Below, piece after piece: positions 1 to 8,959 of a stretch of DNA of 64,000 nt; the stretch's first letter is position 1; the number at the start of each line of letters is the position of its first letter. A program made the translations under genes and the position numbers. The notes under the pieces were generated by a model. That model worked only from the letters and a program-made list of their open reading frames with translations, searched no databases and was not told where the DNA came from. This DNA comes from Haemonchus contortus (Eukaryota; Nematoda; Chromadorea; Rhabditida; Trichostrongylidae): the NCBI GenBank assembly GCA_000469685.2, contig LS997567.1, positions 30,800,799 to 30,864,798 on the forward strand, read 5' to 3'.

Positions 1-2
1 AA

Positions 3-251
3 AAGGGATCACGCAAGACAAGGATGGAAAGACAGTACAATCTGCACCACGGAGCACGTGAAAGATCGTGCTATATTAAAGATCCAGTCTATATTCGGAA
101 CAATCGTCCTGGGCAGCAAGAGTGGATTCCTGCCTGCGTGAAAAACCGTTACGGGCGAGTGTTGTACGACATTTCGACGGAACACGGGCAGTTCTGGAGA
201 AGACACATCAACCAAATGCGAACCAGATCACAACAAAAAGCCACCGATTGA
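3..251 (+). pseudogene. Ty3/gypsy-type integrase C-terminal fragment
   Basis: The frame is open from the left edge of the window to a TGA at 249-251. It reads as the C-terminal end of an LTR-retrotransposon integrase. There is a basic stretch ending in RQYNLHHGARER, then DPVYIRNNRPGQQEW, a KNRYGRVLYDI strand and finally RRHINQMRTRS. In Ty3/gypsy polyproteins this SH3-like tail follows the DDE core and helps bind DNA. The core itself lies outside the window, so only the last ~80 residues can be seen. Stops interrupt the frame soon after 251, and no complete LTR follows before the Helitron begins at 575. I therefore call it a truncated remnant. The family assignment to gypsy rather than BEL/Pao rests on the linear motif order and is fairly but not fully certain. 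Confidence 0.75.
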
Positions 252-395
252 GCGAAAACAGTTAGTGAACCTTCTCGGTATGAAAATCCACAAGAAAAGT
301 GTAACGAAGTGCACAATGAAGAAGTGCAACCCACAAGAAATCCCAGCGATGAAGTTATGAATCGAAACGCAACCGTGGGAGTCGGTATTTGGGTC

Positions 396-480
396 CAATT
401 GTAATTACTTCGCACCTTCCTCGCCCATCCACCACTCGTCTGTGGGTTGACCTCCCTTGGTTGGCTGGTGTCCTTTTTGG
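396..480 (+). repeat. Inverted partner of 4622-4715, LTR-element-associated repeat
   Basis: This segment matches the reverse complement of 4622-4715. The shared core reads TTACTTCGCACCTTCCTCGC here, and related sequence continues on both sides. It lies just downstream of a gypsy integrase tail here, and just upstream of the C-terminal pol tail of another LTR element at the partner site. I infer that it is part of an LTR-element family, perhaps LTR or untranslated sequence, inverted in one of the two places. Confidence 0.6.
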
Positions 481-644
481 CAGTCTCAGTGTACTGATGC
501 TGATTTTATGAATTAAAATCTTTATTATTGTGTTATTATTAATAATAGTTTAGTATTCAATGTTTATATCACTATCCTACTATATATAACGCGCTAAGTG
601 TGTCTGTTGGTTTGTCTGTCTGTCTATATGTGTGTGTGTGTGTT

Positions 645-1740
645 TGACCGGAAATTCATAACTCCGGTTCCCGTCGACCTAGAGAGTTCAAATTCGGTAG
701 GAGTACAGGCGGCAGCATGGGAACACTAATGGTGGGTGGTGGGGATGGACTCCGCCCACAGGGGGTGGGGTATGTGCGAAATAAATGTGTGAGCTGAAAG
801 TCATGACTTCTGTCCCCGTGGACCTAGACCGTCCAAATTTGGTAGAATTACCTAAGATAGGATGGGAACGCTTATAATGGGTGGCAGGGTTGAGCTCCGC
901 CCACAGGGGGTGAGGTTTGAGCGGAAAATCATAACGCAGTCTCCGTGGACCTAGACCGTCCAAATTTGGTAGAAGTACCTAAGATAGGATGGGAACGTTT
1001 ATAATGGGTGGCAGGATTGCGCTCCGCCCCTAATGGGCGGGGTTTGTGCAGAAATTCACAACTCCTGTCCCTGTGGACTTAAAGCGCTCGAACTTAGTAG
1101 GAGTATAGGCTGCAGCATGAGAACACTTACGGTGGGTGGCGGGGTCGGACTCCACCCACAGTGGGCGGAGTTTGTGTGAAAAACTTAAACTTGAACCTAG
1201 AGCGTTCAAATTTGGTAGGAAAACAGGAGGCATGATGAGACCACTTATGGTGGGTGGCGGGGTCAGACTCCACCCACAGGGGGCGTGGTCTGTGCGGAAA
1301 ATCATAACTGCGGTCCCCGTGGACCGTGAGCGTTCAAATTTGGTAGGAGCATCCAAGATAGGATGGGAACGCTTATGGTGGGTGGCGGGGCCGGACTCCA
1401 CCCACAGAGGGCGGAGTTTGGGTCAATAACTTAAACTTGGACCTAGAGCGTTCAAATTTGGCATGAGCCCAGGCGGCAGGATGGGAACACTTATGGTGAG
1501 TGGCAGGACCGGACTCTGTCCACAACGGGTGGGGTTCGAGCGGGAAATCATAACTCCTCCAGGGGCGGGGCTTGCAGAGAAATGTCAAAATGGACCTAGA
1601 GCGACCAAACTCTGTAGGAATACAGGAGGCAGGATATGAACACTGATAATAGGTTGCAAGACTAAATTCCGCCCCAAAGGGCTGGGCGTGAATAAATACT
1701 GTTAGTTCGAACCCAGACCGTTGAAACTTGAAGGCACATG
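645..1740 (+). repeat. Degenerate ~127-bp tandem repeat inside Helitron 1
   Basis: About eight or nine units recur. Each contains a GTGGACCTAGAGCGTTCAAA-like block, then TTGGTAGGA, GGATGGGAACAC, GGTGGGTGGC and ACTCCGCCCACAGGGGG. Recurrence spacing is near 127 bp (for example around 801, 928, 1056 and 1302). Reading frames across it are shadows created by the repeat. The same unit occurs in Helitron 2 and, on the minus strand, at 17930-18190 and 52990-53165. Confidence 0.85.
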
Positions 1741-1992
1741 GAGTTGGCTGGGAACATTGATGGTAGCTAACATAGTAGACTCAGCCACGATGAAGTCTCT
1801 TAATACTTTTCTTTACTTTGAATAAGCGCCTTTGTGATATTATGCGATGTTCTGTTCGGACACAGCGAAGATGGCTCACAGAAAAAATCGCTCTTAATTC
1901 GGAGCTGATACTGAGGGTGTAGAGCTTCCAAAGAAAAAAGAGTATCCGAAGTGTTATTTACGTATAGCAAATTTCTCACAGGAAGGAGGAGC

Positions 1993-2048
1993 GCCCGGCC
2001 CAGCCGGGCGAACCCGTAAGAAGGAGGGAAGCCCGGCGTTAGCCGGGC
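1993..2048 (+). other. Two tandem Helitron terminal hairpins
   Basis: Hairpin one is GCCCGGC-CCA-GCCGGGC (1993-2009). Hairpin two is GCCCGGC-GTTA-GCCGGGC (2031-2048). Only the second is followed by the CTGG terminus. In Helitrons such hairpins help define the 3' end of rolling-circle transposition. Confidence 0.8.
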
Positions 2049-2059
2049 GGCCCGACTGG

Positions 2060-2726
2060 TTATTATTACACATTTTGCAATAATATGCTGTAAGGACACA
2101 ACAATGTAAGAATTCAAAATCTTCATATACTATGGAAACTATGAAGCCTTGTCGGTGACGTATCTAGACATTTTCCTGCAGGTATGCTCTACTTCCCGAT
2201 CACTTATTCTATTCCGGTATATTTCTTCAAACTTGCAAGAGCAGTAATGTGCAATGCATGATGTTATGTGCTGTACAAAAGCACCTACAGCCTTGTTTCT
2301 TCTGCTATCTTTGCTCTTCTTTCCTGATCTCTTTTTCGATCCTTCTTGTCGTTGTTTATGTCCTGCATTAGATACAATGAGAACGATTCACCATGATCAT
2401 GAGCATGATAACAATGAAAATGCCACCTCCTGGAGACGTGTTAACGCTGCTCTCGCTTTATAGTCGAGCTTCCGGAGAGCTTCAATGAGCACGCTCAAGG
2501 GCGGATGGTCCACGTCTATGAGGACTGTGAGCCGACCGAAAAGCTTATAAATCATACACTCAAAAAGCCCTGTGGTTATTAATAACCTATGGAATGCTTC
2601 TGCTAACTTTGTGGTCCACAGTTCTTCAAGGCCCCATTTGCACCAGATATCTTTGAAGAGGGTCAGCTTCAAGGCGTGCTGCTATCATATCAAGATAGAC
2701 CTGAGAAAAATTTGAATACATCATTG
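2060..2726. other. Unassigned interval with two unrecognised short ORFs
   Basis: A 69-codon plus-strand frame (2254-2463) has a hydrophobic, leucine-rich N-terminus resembling a signal sequence. A 91-codon minus-strand frame (2397-2672) has ordinary soluble-protein composition. They overlap on opposite strands, so at most one is likely to be real. I recognise neither family. I see no promoter or splice evidence that favours one. Confidence 0.3.
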
Positions 2727-2993
2727 GCTGCTTTCCTAGTCCGCCGGCGTACGTGCCGGCGTGCCGGCGTGCCGAGGCAGTGCTAGGGGGAAGGGAGGCA
2801 GACGGTCGGTCAGCCTCTTTGAAGGGCTGAAAACAAGAAGAACAAGATCAAAAACCAAACAACCAGGTGATTGTGCAAATGGTTTTTGATCTTGTCTCTC
2901 TTTGTTTATAGCCCTTCGAAGGGGTTGACCGACCGTCTGCCTCCCTCCTTCCCCTAGTATTGCCTCGGCACGCCGGCGGACTATGAAGGCAGC
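2727..2993. mobile_element. Foldback MITE, copy 1, with 5-bp TSD
   Basis: The element is one long inverted repeat. The arms begin GCTGCTTTC and end in the complement GCAGC. They carry matching GC-rich CCGGCGTGCC stretches, a GGAAGGGAGGCAGACGGTCG block and an inner AACAAGATCAAAAACCA block, with a short loop near 2868-2878. The flanks are CATTG on both sides (2722-2726 and 2994-2998), a 5-bp target-site duplication. It has no coding capacity. Copy 2 lies at 6937-7257. The superfamily is not certain from the TIR alone. Confidence 0.85.
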
Positions 2994-3371
2994 CATTGCG
3001 GTCAGCGGTGAATATGGAAAAATTCCTTGTATACATGCCGATTTCCTCCTTCTTCGGTGTATTTGCCGGGAGTGCATACGCTATGTATTTTGCAGGGATC
3101 AGTCAGAAATACGTGACTGATAACCTTAAATTTTAGTTATGAAGAATTGCAAGCGTTTTCCTTTAGTCTCTTCACCCACTTTGATACCTGGTGCTGGTCC
3201 TCCATCACTAACTATTTTTCGCTCCCCCACGCAGTAACGCACATGATGCCTTCACTGTTTTTGCCTATGTTCTTTCGGTAGAACGTGAGAGAACGTGTAG
3301 TGGTATACGGTATATTAGTGCTTCCTGGAATACGGTATATTAGTGCTTCCCACTTTTGCTTACCTGCCTTT

Positions 3372-3490
3372 CGCCAACATGCAGTAGCGCTCGAGAACTC
3401 GGTGGAATGGTTCTTCAGCCGTACTTTTGAAGTCGCTACTTCTTTCCTGCTGGACTTGATCATGCGAAGCTTCAATATGTGTAGCATGGA
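3372..3490 (+). repeat. Inverted partner of 3810-3926, coding-like repeat
   Basis: This segment is similar to the reverse complement of 3810-3926. Both contain CAACAT-CAGTAGCGCTCGA, then CGGTGGAATG and CATGCGAA further on. In the matching frames both encode SVE followed by FL, D and IMR at the same spacing. On the opposite strands KHSTE or NHSTE is shared, so the true coding strand is not settled. A small tandem duplication of ATACGGTATATTAGTGCTTCC lies just upstream (about 3307-3355). Confidence 0.55.
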
Positions 3491-3802
3491 TGTATTGTGA
3501 ATATTTATAACTACTAACCTGCGATCTGAACGTGTTCCAAATATCCCAAAAGGTCTGAAATCAAAATCGACTGAAAATACAGGTGATGGTCCTTCTAGAA
3601 TCTCTTTCCTTTTTGTCATGTCTGAAGTGTACGAGCGGTAATGCCAAACACAATAGATGAAAAACGCTTATAAGGTGCGAATAAGTACAGACGTCAACAA
3701 CTTTACTTCTAGCAAAATCTGCTACCGCACCAAAGCACCTTGCTCTATCTGTGGATATAGCAGCTTTGCGGTCAAATAGTGTTGAGTAGGGTGAAATATG
3801 CT

Positions 3803-4252
3803 CTAGTTGAACATATCCAAATTTCGCATGATTTGGTCGACTAAGAAAAAAGGTATGAACGAAAAAGCGTCAAAGCATTCCACCGAAGACTTTCGAGCGC
3901 TACTGTATGTTGGCACTCGGGTTTGCCCCGGATTTGTGGGAGCCGTAGCTGCTCCTGGACTCTCGGAAGACGTAAGGTCTTGGTCTACAGAGCTTACAGT
4001 GCTTGCGGGTGCTGAAGGTAAATGAAAGGGATTCGGAGCTACAGCACTCGAGGGTACAGAAAGGGGAGGTGCAAGGGGTGGAAGGGGTGCAGGTACATGA
4101 AATAGAGGTGGCACAGTGTATTGTGTTGGGCTAGCTAAGTATAGGAATTCGTGAAAATAAGAAGGAGCAACAAGAGCAGCTAATCCTGAGTTGAAGCCGG
4201 AGAAGGCGCTACATTCGAATTCGGAGTAGTACAAGTCGGACATTGTGCTCAT
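3803..4252 (-). CDS. Unrecognised Pro/Ser/Ala-rich ORF (hypothetical)
   Basis: This is a 149-codon open frame on the minus strand, starting MSTMSDLYYSEFE. The N-terminal ~45 residues are rich in aromatic and hydrophobic amino acids. A long low-complexity middle of Pro, Ala, Ser and Val (about residues 45-120) contains several PPL and PSAP-like runs. The last ~35 residues match the repeat shared with 3372-3490 (SSVE then FFLVDQIMRNLDMF). I do not recognise a domain. The length and compositional bias are compatible with a single exon of a real gene, but the conserved tail also exists as an inverted copy 320 bp away, which points to a mobile or duplicated sequence. No TATA box or splice signals decide the question. 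The start is simply the first ATG; a second ATG lies three codons later. Confidence 0.35.
   Translation of the reverse strand: MSTMSDLYYSEFECSAFSGFNSGLAALVAPSYFHEFLYLASPTQYTVPPLFHVPAPLPPLAPPLSVPSSAVAPNPFHLPSAPASTVSSVDQDLTSSESPGAATAPTNPGQTRVPTYSSARKSSVECFDAFSFIPFFLVDQIMRNLDMFN
3810..3926 (-). repeat. Inverted partner of 3372-3490
   Basis: This is the second copy of the ~115-bp coding-like repeat described at 3372-3490, in opposite orientation. It forms the C-terminal part of the 3803-4252 minus-strand ORF. The two arms are separated by ~320 bp. Confidence 0.55.
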
Positions 4253-4621
4253 GCGATGACAAACACAGTACAGAGGTGATTCAATGATGCTTTAATCCAC
4301 ATATTTGAATACCTTCGAGCGACCTACTGGCGGTGACCGAACAACCGATTCAAGGTGTTAAAAAAGTGTGAAAGGTCACTCTGCTAATCAGTTTGCCTGC
4401 AGGCGTCTTGTGAGAATGGATGCTGAATGCTTAGACAATGCGATGAATTCTTTTCCCCTTTCTTATGATATTTCAAATGGTTATCTCAGCCTTCACACCT
4501 TTTGTTTTATTATTTATGCGTTCCATATTACTTGCTTTGATTTATTTTATTTCTCATGCTTTGAATGTAACGAAGTTTCTCACTCACACACAATCGATAT
4601 TGTTAGGCGTGAGCCTAGTTG

Positions 4622-4715
4622 TCTGACAGAGTGGTCACCAGTCAACCAACTAAGGGAGGCCACCCCACAAGCGAGTGAGTGGATGGGCGAGGAAGGTGCG
4701 AAGTAATTGCAACTG
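4622..4715 (-). repeat. Inverted partner of 396-480
   Basis: Its reverse complement matches 396-480 through the TTACTTCGCACCTTCC core. It lies directly before the pol tail and LTR at 4707-4980. At 4598 a TGTTAGGCGTGAG string could be an LTR-like start, but no second copy in the window confirms it. Confidence 0.55.
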
Positions 4716-4826
4716 TACCTGAATAGACTCACCCATGCAATCGTTACAGTATTGGACATAATGAACCGACAACGCCGTCCACCCGATCATCTTCAAGTAC
4801 GCCCGAAGAAGAAGACATCTATGTGA
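4707..4826 (+). pseudogene. C-terminal tail of an LTR-retrotransposon pol
   Basis: The frame is open between a TAA at 4704 and a TGA at 4824-4826, about 39 residues, ending RQRRPPDHLQVRPKKKTSM. A basic, proline-containing C-terminus immediately before a polypurine tract (4838-4848) and a TG...CA LTR (4849-4980) is the expected arrangement at the 3' end of a Ty3/gypsy or BEL element. The rest of the element is absent; upstream lies the inverted repeat 4622-4715. I infer a truncated 3' end. The frame is too short for a family assignment by itself. Confidence 0.5.
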
Positions 4827-4837
4827 TAGATTCAACA

Positions 4838-4848
4838 TAGGGGAGAGG
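4838..4848 (+). promoter_or_regulatory. Polypurine tract
   Basis: TAGGGGAGAGG sits directly against the TG that opens the LTR at 4849. That is the position where plus-strand priming occurs in LTR retrotransposons. Confidence 0.6.
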
Positions 4849-4980
4849 TGTTGGGGAATGATAGTAGTGTTTACTATCATGCCGTATCATTGCGTATAAA
4901 ACAGTGTTCTGTTGAGTTTGGTTCATTCTTTGCGCTAATTACAATAAAGGACTGTAGTGGTCATCTTTGGAGTCACAACA
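4849..4980 (+). repeat. 132-bp LTR (3' LTR of a truncated element)
   Basis: It starts TGTTG and ends CAACA, a perfect 5-bp terminal inverted repeat of the TG...CA type. It contains TATAAAA (4895-4901) and a poly(A) signal AATAAA (4943-4948) in the right order. It follows a polypurine tract and a pol tail. No second LTR copy is seen in the window, so this is the surviving 3' end of an otherwise lost element. Confidence 0.7.
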
Positions 4981-5961
4981 CTTTTATTTGCCTATTTTGC
5001 AGTGAAGATTATTCAGAAAGACAAAGGGTTGGTTTTGTGCTGCGAGCAATCGCGCGCTAGAAGGGAAAGGTTCAAGTTTCCAGTGAAAGAATTCTGAAAC
5101 GAAGCCCTTTGCCACTTCTTGTGAGACTTTGGGGAGGAGCACCGCCGCCCTATGCGACCAGTTAATAAGTACTGGTTTTGAAAAGCTCCAGGTCGTTATG
5201 AAATGTCACGAATCGGGAGATGTGTGCAGTCTTTGATAATCATCCGTCATTTTCTTCTTCTGTGCTTCCTATACTTGTCGATTTATTCCATGAACTTCTG
5301 AATTTTCAACCCATCAAAGACTGCGTGACCTTTCCGCGCGTTACGCCGTGTTGCGTGGGTTGGACCACGTGGTCCGCGGGGAGGCCGCAGTGGCATCTTC
5401 TTTGTTTCTTTCCTATTTTGATATTTTTTGACCCTTTTACCTATCTACTAACTCGACTGCATTTCAAGAAACCTTTTTCCCAAATTTTCCATGACAGAAT
5501 GCCGAAAAAATCGAAGAAAAAGGAGTACAATAAGTGTCGCAATGAAACTTGTTTGAGTTGAAGGGTGCAGTGTGAAATCATTTCTTCTCAACATAGCGCT
5601 TAATCTTGTAGTGCAATTTCGAAGAGATAAGTTTGATTCCATTTTTCGGTTCCCACTAACCCACTAAACCCAGTATTTTACCGCTGTATCATTCTCACAT
5701 GCGAAAGGCATCTCTCCCTACGAAGGTTGCTTGTTCCTCAATGATTTTCAATTCATAAACCCAGCTTCTCCTACCATCCTATCAGTATGAGGGTGTGAAA
5801 AGGTAGTTCTGCTACCAACTTCTTTATGTTTCTTTTCCTTTTGCAATTTACATTTCCAACTCGAAGACTAGTGTAGTGTTAGATGGTGTACCGGGATACA
5901 AGAACAGCAGCAATTCAGCCTCATATCATATGCTGTTAACCATTCTTCACTAATGTTACCA
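4981..5961. other. Interval without recognised genes
   Basis: The only long frame (5220-5561, plus, 113 codons) has no family signature I recognise. A perfect 14-bp palindrome GGACCACGTGGTCC, with a CACGTG core, lies at 5362-5375. No TE termini were found until the Helitron start at 5962. Confidence 0.5.
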
Positions 5962-6439
5962 TCAACTATAACGCGCCAAGTGTTTTGTGGATTGTACAAG
6001 GTGTGTTGGTGTGTGTGTGTTTGTATGTTTGTCTGTCTGTTTGTATGAGTAGGTGTATTGCATGTGTGTATATGGGTGTATGCGTATGTTTACCTCAGTG
6101 TTTTTGAACGGACATTCATAAATTCTAAATTCCCTCGACCCCGGAGCGTTCGGTATTCGGTATGAGTGCAAGTAGCAGAATCGGAACACTGAGGTAGGTG
6201 GAAAGACTGAACTCCGTCAGCAGGGGTGGGCGTTCGTGAAAATTGTCCTCTCAAATCTACAACATCCATGCTTGGAAGAAATGTTGACGGCATGATGAGG
6301 TACAGAGTAGAACGCCTTCTTTCTGAATGAGTCCCATCTGAGAATGCCCTCCTGCATTCGACTTCCATTAAATCGCATTGGCGTTTTGATACATATGCTT
6401 CTCATGCAAAACTTCCTGCCAGTCGATGTTCAAGCCATT

Positions 6440-6595
6440 ACTTTTATCCTCCCATTTTGGTACCAACTAATCGACCCTGGAGGGATGGAAAGCTAATTGG
6501 CTCAGGCGGGTATCGACCCTGTATTCAAACCGGTGACCATTTGTATGTAATAGTGCGCTTTTCGCCACGACACCACCGTCTTTGAGACCGCAGGA
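6440..6595 (-). mobile_element. tRNA-like SINE fragment
   Basis: Read on the minus strand it has an A-box-like GTGTCGTGGCGAAAAGCGC and, downstream, a B-box-like GGTTTGAATAC, then a shared body that matches 10990-11165. That spacing is typical of tRNA-derived SINE heads driven by RNA polymerase III. The boxes are degenerate, so this copy is probably inactive. Confidence 0.5.
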
Positions 6596-6936
6596 TAGGG
6601 ACATTGATGTGAGTGGCCGGTCTGGGTAAGGCGCGGCGTGCGCTGAATTTCGTCAACCGCATTTCAAACATTCAAATCAGGGATACTGACGGTACAAATG
6701 TTTTCAGAAGGCGCGATGTGCGCGAAGGTTTTTCTCTCAAATCTAGAGCGTTCAAGTTTGGAAAACGTACCGGCGTTAGGATAAAGGCACCGTTGAGGAG
6801 TGATTCAAGATAGTAAAACATGTCTTGAGCAGGACTGCGGTCATGACGGGCGGAACCTCATGAAGTGTGTGTGGGTGTTGGGCTGAAAACCTAGAACACA
6901 TTTTCTTCCTGTTTCAGAACATCCACGTCTGGAAGG

Positions 6937-7257
6937 GCTGCTTTCATAGTCCGCCGACGTGCCGGCGGAGGTGATGCTAGGGAGGAAGAGGGAGACAGAC
7001 GGTTGGTCGACGCGGTCGCATCGCGTCCAAGCCCCCGCGAGGGGCTGAAAACAAAGAGAAACAAGATCAAAAACCATTTGCATCTGCCCTTCGAAGGGGC
7101 TTATGCAAATGGTTATTGATCTTGTTCTTCTTTGTTTTCAACCCTTCGAAGGGGCTTGGGCGCGACGCGACCGCGTCGACCGACCTTCTGCCTCCCTCCT
7201 CTTCCCTAGCACTACCTCTGCCGGCACGCCGGCACGCCGGCGGATTATGAAAGCAGC
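6937..7257. mobile_element. Foldback MITE, copy 2, nested in Helitron 2
   Basis: The left end GCTGCTTTCATAGTCCGCCG is mirrored at the right end. The arms share the GACGGT/GGTCGAC and AACAAGATCAAAAACCATTT blocks of copy 1. The flanks GAAGG (6932-6936) and CAAGG (7258-7262) match at four of five positions, consistent with an aged 5-bp TSD. The element is 321 bp against 267 bp for copy 1, because of an extra GGGCGCGACGCGACC block in the right arm and its partner on the left. Confidence 0.85.
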
Positions 7258-7329
7258 CAAGGAATGCCGGTGGCAGGCCAATTTAAACATGAAAAGGAGA
7301 GCAAGGCCTCAGCGGGGCGATTCGACTGG

Positions 7330-8289
7330 TATTACAATAATACCCGACAGATGTTTGTTTCCTTGCCCTTTTTAAGTATCATCAAATGCATCACATTCTA
7401 CGTAATAGTTAGTGATCCCGAACATTGGTTAGCATGTTTAACTCAACTCTTCAATTACTATCACCTATCTTTTATGCAGCTCCTACACATTTCTATTTTC
7501 CGCAATTTTATAGATGCCATGGAGCACTGTGTGTTACATAAACTTTCTATTCCTTACTCTCATTGTGAAAACTTTCCTGCATCGAAAGTTTTGTTGAAGA
7601 ATATTGAATACGTTCACGAAATGATCGTGGTCCAGTGTACTCAAATTACTTGTACACTGGAGAGGTGACATTAGCGCAGAGTTGTGCAGGTTGTACGTGT
7701 TCATTGTTTGTTCGTTTGTTCGTTTCAATAATTTTCAATGGCAGATTCGGAAGTAGAATTAATAAATACAGGGGGTTAGCAATTATGGTAGCAAAATAAA
7801 TGTGATGCAGAAACTCGATACGCTGTGAATTCATTTGTACTAGGTCGGCAAAAAAGTTCTGCGACAAAATGAAAGACAGTTCGATTCCATTCCTCGATTC
7901 TTCTAGATCAATCAAATTCTGAAAGTTTACGCACCTAAGAGATTAACAGAGATTTTTTTCCTATTCTCTGAGCAAATCACTGATGCCTTTCACTCAGAAC
8001 TCATGAAGCTGTGTCTCGAACAAATCATTGTCTGCCGTTTTCAGATTACGTTGAGTTATATATTTTTCCCACAAGAGACACTTGAAAGCAGAGCTCATGG
8101 TCATGAGAAGGGACAACGTTCTGGCACTACGGTCGATGAACAGCCCGTTGAAATTTTGACAGGTGTCTAAAGCAAAATTTCGACTTGCACTGTCTTTCTG
8201 TCAGGACCATAACATGGTTTTAGACGTCTTTCTCTCATTGCATTGGCCAAATACTGGGGTTCATAAGTTTAGAGATAGCTCTCACCATC
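7330..8289. other. Unassigned interval with a mariner-like end
   Basis: At 7840 a CTAGGTCGGCAAAAAAGTTC string follows TA (7838-7839). It resembles the terminal inverted repeat of mariner elements (AGGTYGGCAAAAAAGT). I see no transposase catalytic motifs or partner TIR downstream to ~8290, so it is a fragment at best. Other short frames are unrecognised. Confidence 0.4.
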
Positions 8290-8959
8290 TAGTCTGCGCT
8301 TAGCAACTCAGGATGGATGGTTCGTTTCAACCTCCACAAAATTAAGGGACGATGCTCAAAGGCTGATATCTCTTGAGTGATACGATCCAACCGATTGTTG
8401 ACCGTTGATAGATGAGCAGTGCCAGCATACAATAGCCGCCGCTTTACTCGCGTTTTTTCCCTCGGAATATCTAGTAAATAGAAGGTGATGGTACGAATCT
8501 GGTGCTGCCCATTCATCGACGGTAATGCTGTGGAGACCTATGTGCGAAACCCTTGTTTAATTGTGCTCTGATTGCCAGGGAAACGTCTTGAAAGTTTATC
8601 AACCTTGCTACCTTCTTCGCAGTGTTCGCGTAACTTTTTAATGCTTTGAATTTTTTGCTGCACAACTTTCTTGCCAACCCTAAATTTATTATGTATCGCA
8701 TCAACTATGTATATAAACATACGGTCAGGGATCAAACCGCCTTCTGTACCGATTGTAGCTCGAGACGCTCCGGGTGCCATCGGCTCCTTGAACAATTCCA
8801 GTCCGGGCTTCCTTCAACGAAATCTTGAGAGCACCTGCGCATACCATCGCACACGCTGCTCTCATCTTTGGTTAGACAGGTGCGTGACTCACGTGACTGC
8901 TCTGGTGTCCTCTTTTCTCGTACCCACTCTCCGGCTTATATGAGCATTCTCGTTTTCAT

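Larger units (their letters stand above)
575..2059 (+). mobile_element. Non-autonomous Helitron 1
   Basis: The 5' end is TCCTACTATATATAACGCG, followed by a TGTCTG-rich tract, as is common at animal Helitron 5' termini. The 3' end is CTGG (2056-2059), preceded by a perfect GC-rich hairpin of GCCCGGC, loop GTTA, GCCGGGC (2031-2048). The insertion lies between A (574) and T (2060), the canonical Helitron target, with no target duplication. No Rep/helicase coding is present, so the element depends on an autonomous partner. Most of its interior is a tandem repeat. A second identical-stem hairpin sits ~38 bp upstream of the terminal one. Confidence 0.8.
5962..7329 (+). mobile_element. Non-autonomous Helitron 2, carrying nested insertions
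   Basis: The 5' terminus TCAACTATAACGCGCCAAGTG is clearly related to Helitron 1 (shared ATAACGCGC-AAGTG) and is again followed by a TG/TCTG-rich tract. The 3' terminus is CTGG at 7326-7329, preceded by a decayed hairpin (7301-7318) with arms GCAAGGC and GCGGGGC. The element sits between A (5961) and T (7330). Units of the ~127-bp repeat are visible near 6113-6240 and 6600-6800. A tRNA-like SINE (about 6440-6595) and a foldback MITE (6937-7257) are inserted within it, so it is older than both. Confidence 0.7.

Noticed and set aside
688..1588. Several ORFs across 688-1588 on both strands
   Set aside because: Shadows of the Helitron tandem repeat, recurring with its period.
2736..3077. 113-codon minus-strand ORF through the foldback MITE
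   Set aside because: It crosses both arms of an inverted repeat and simply reflects GC-rich repeat sequence.
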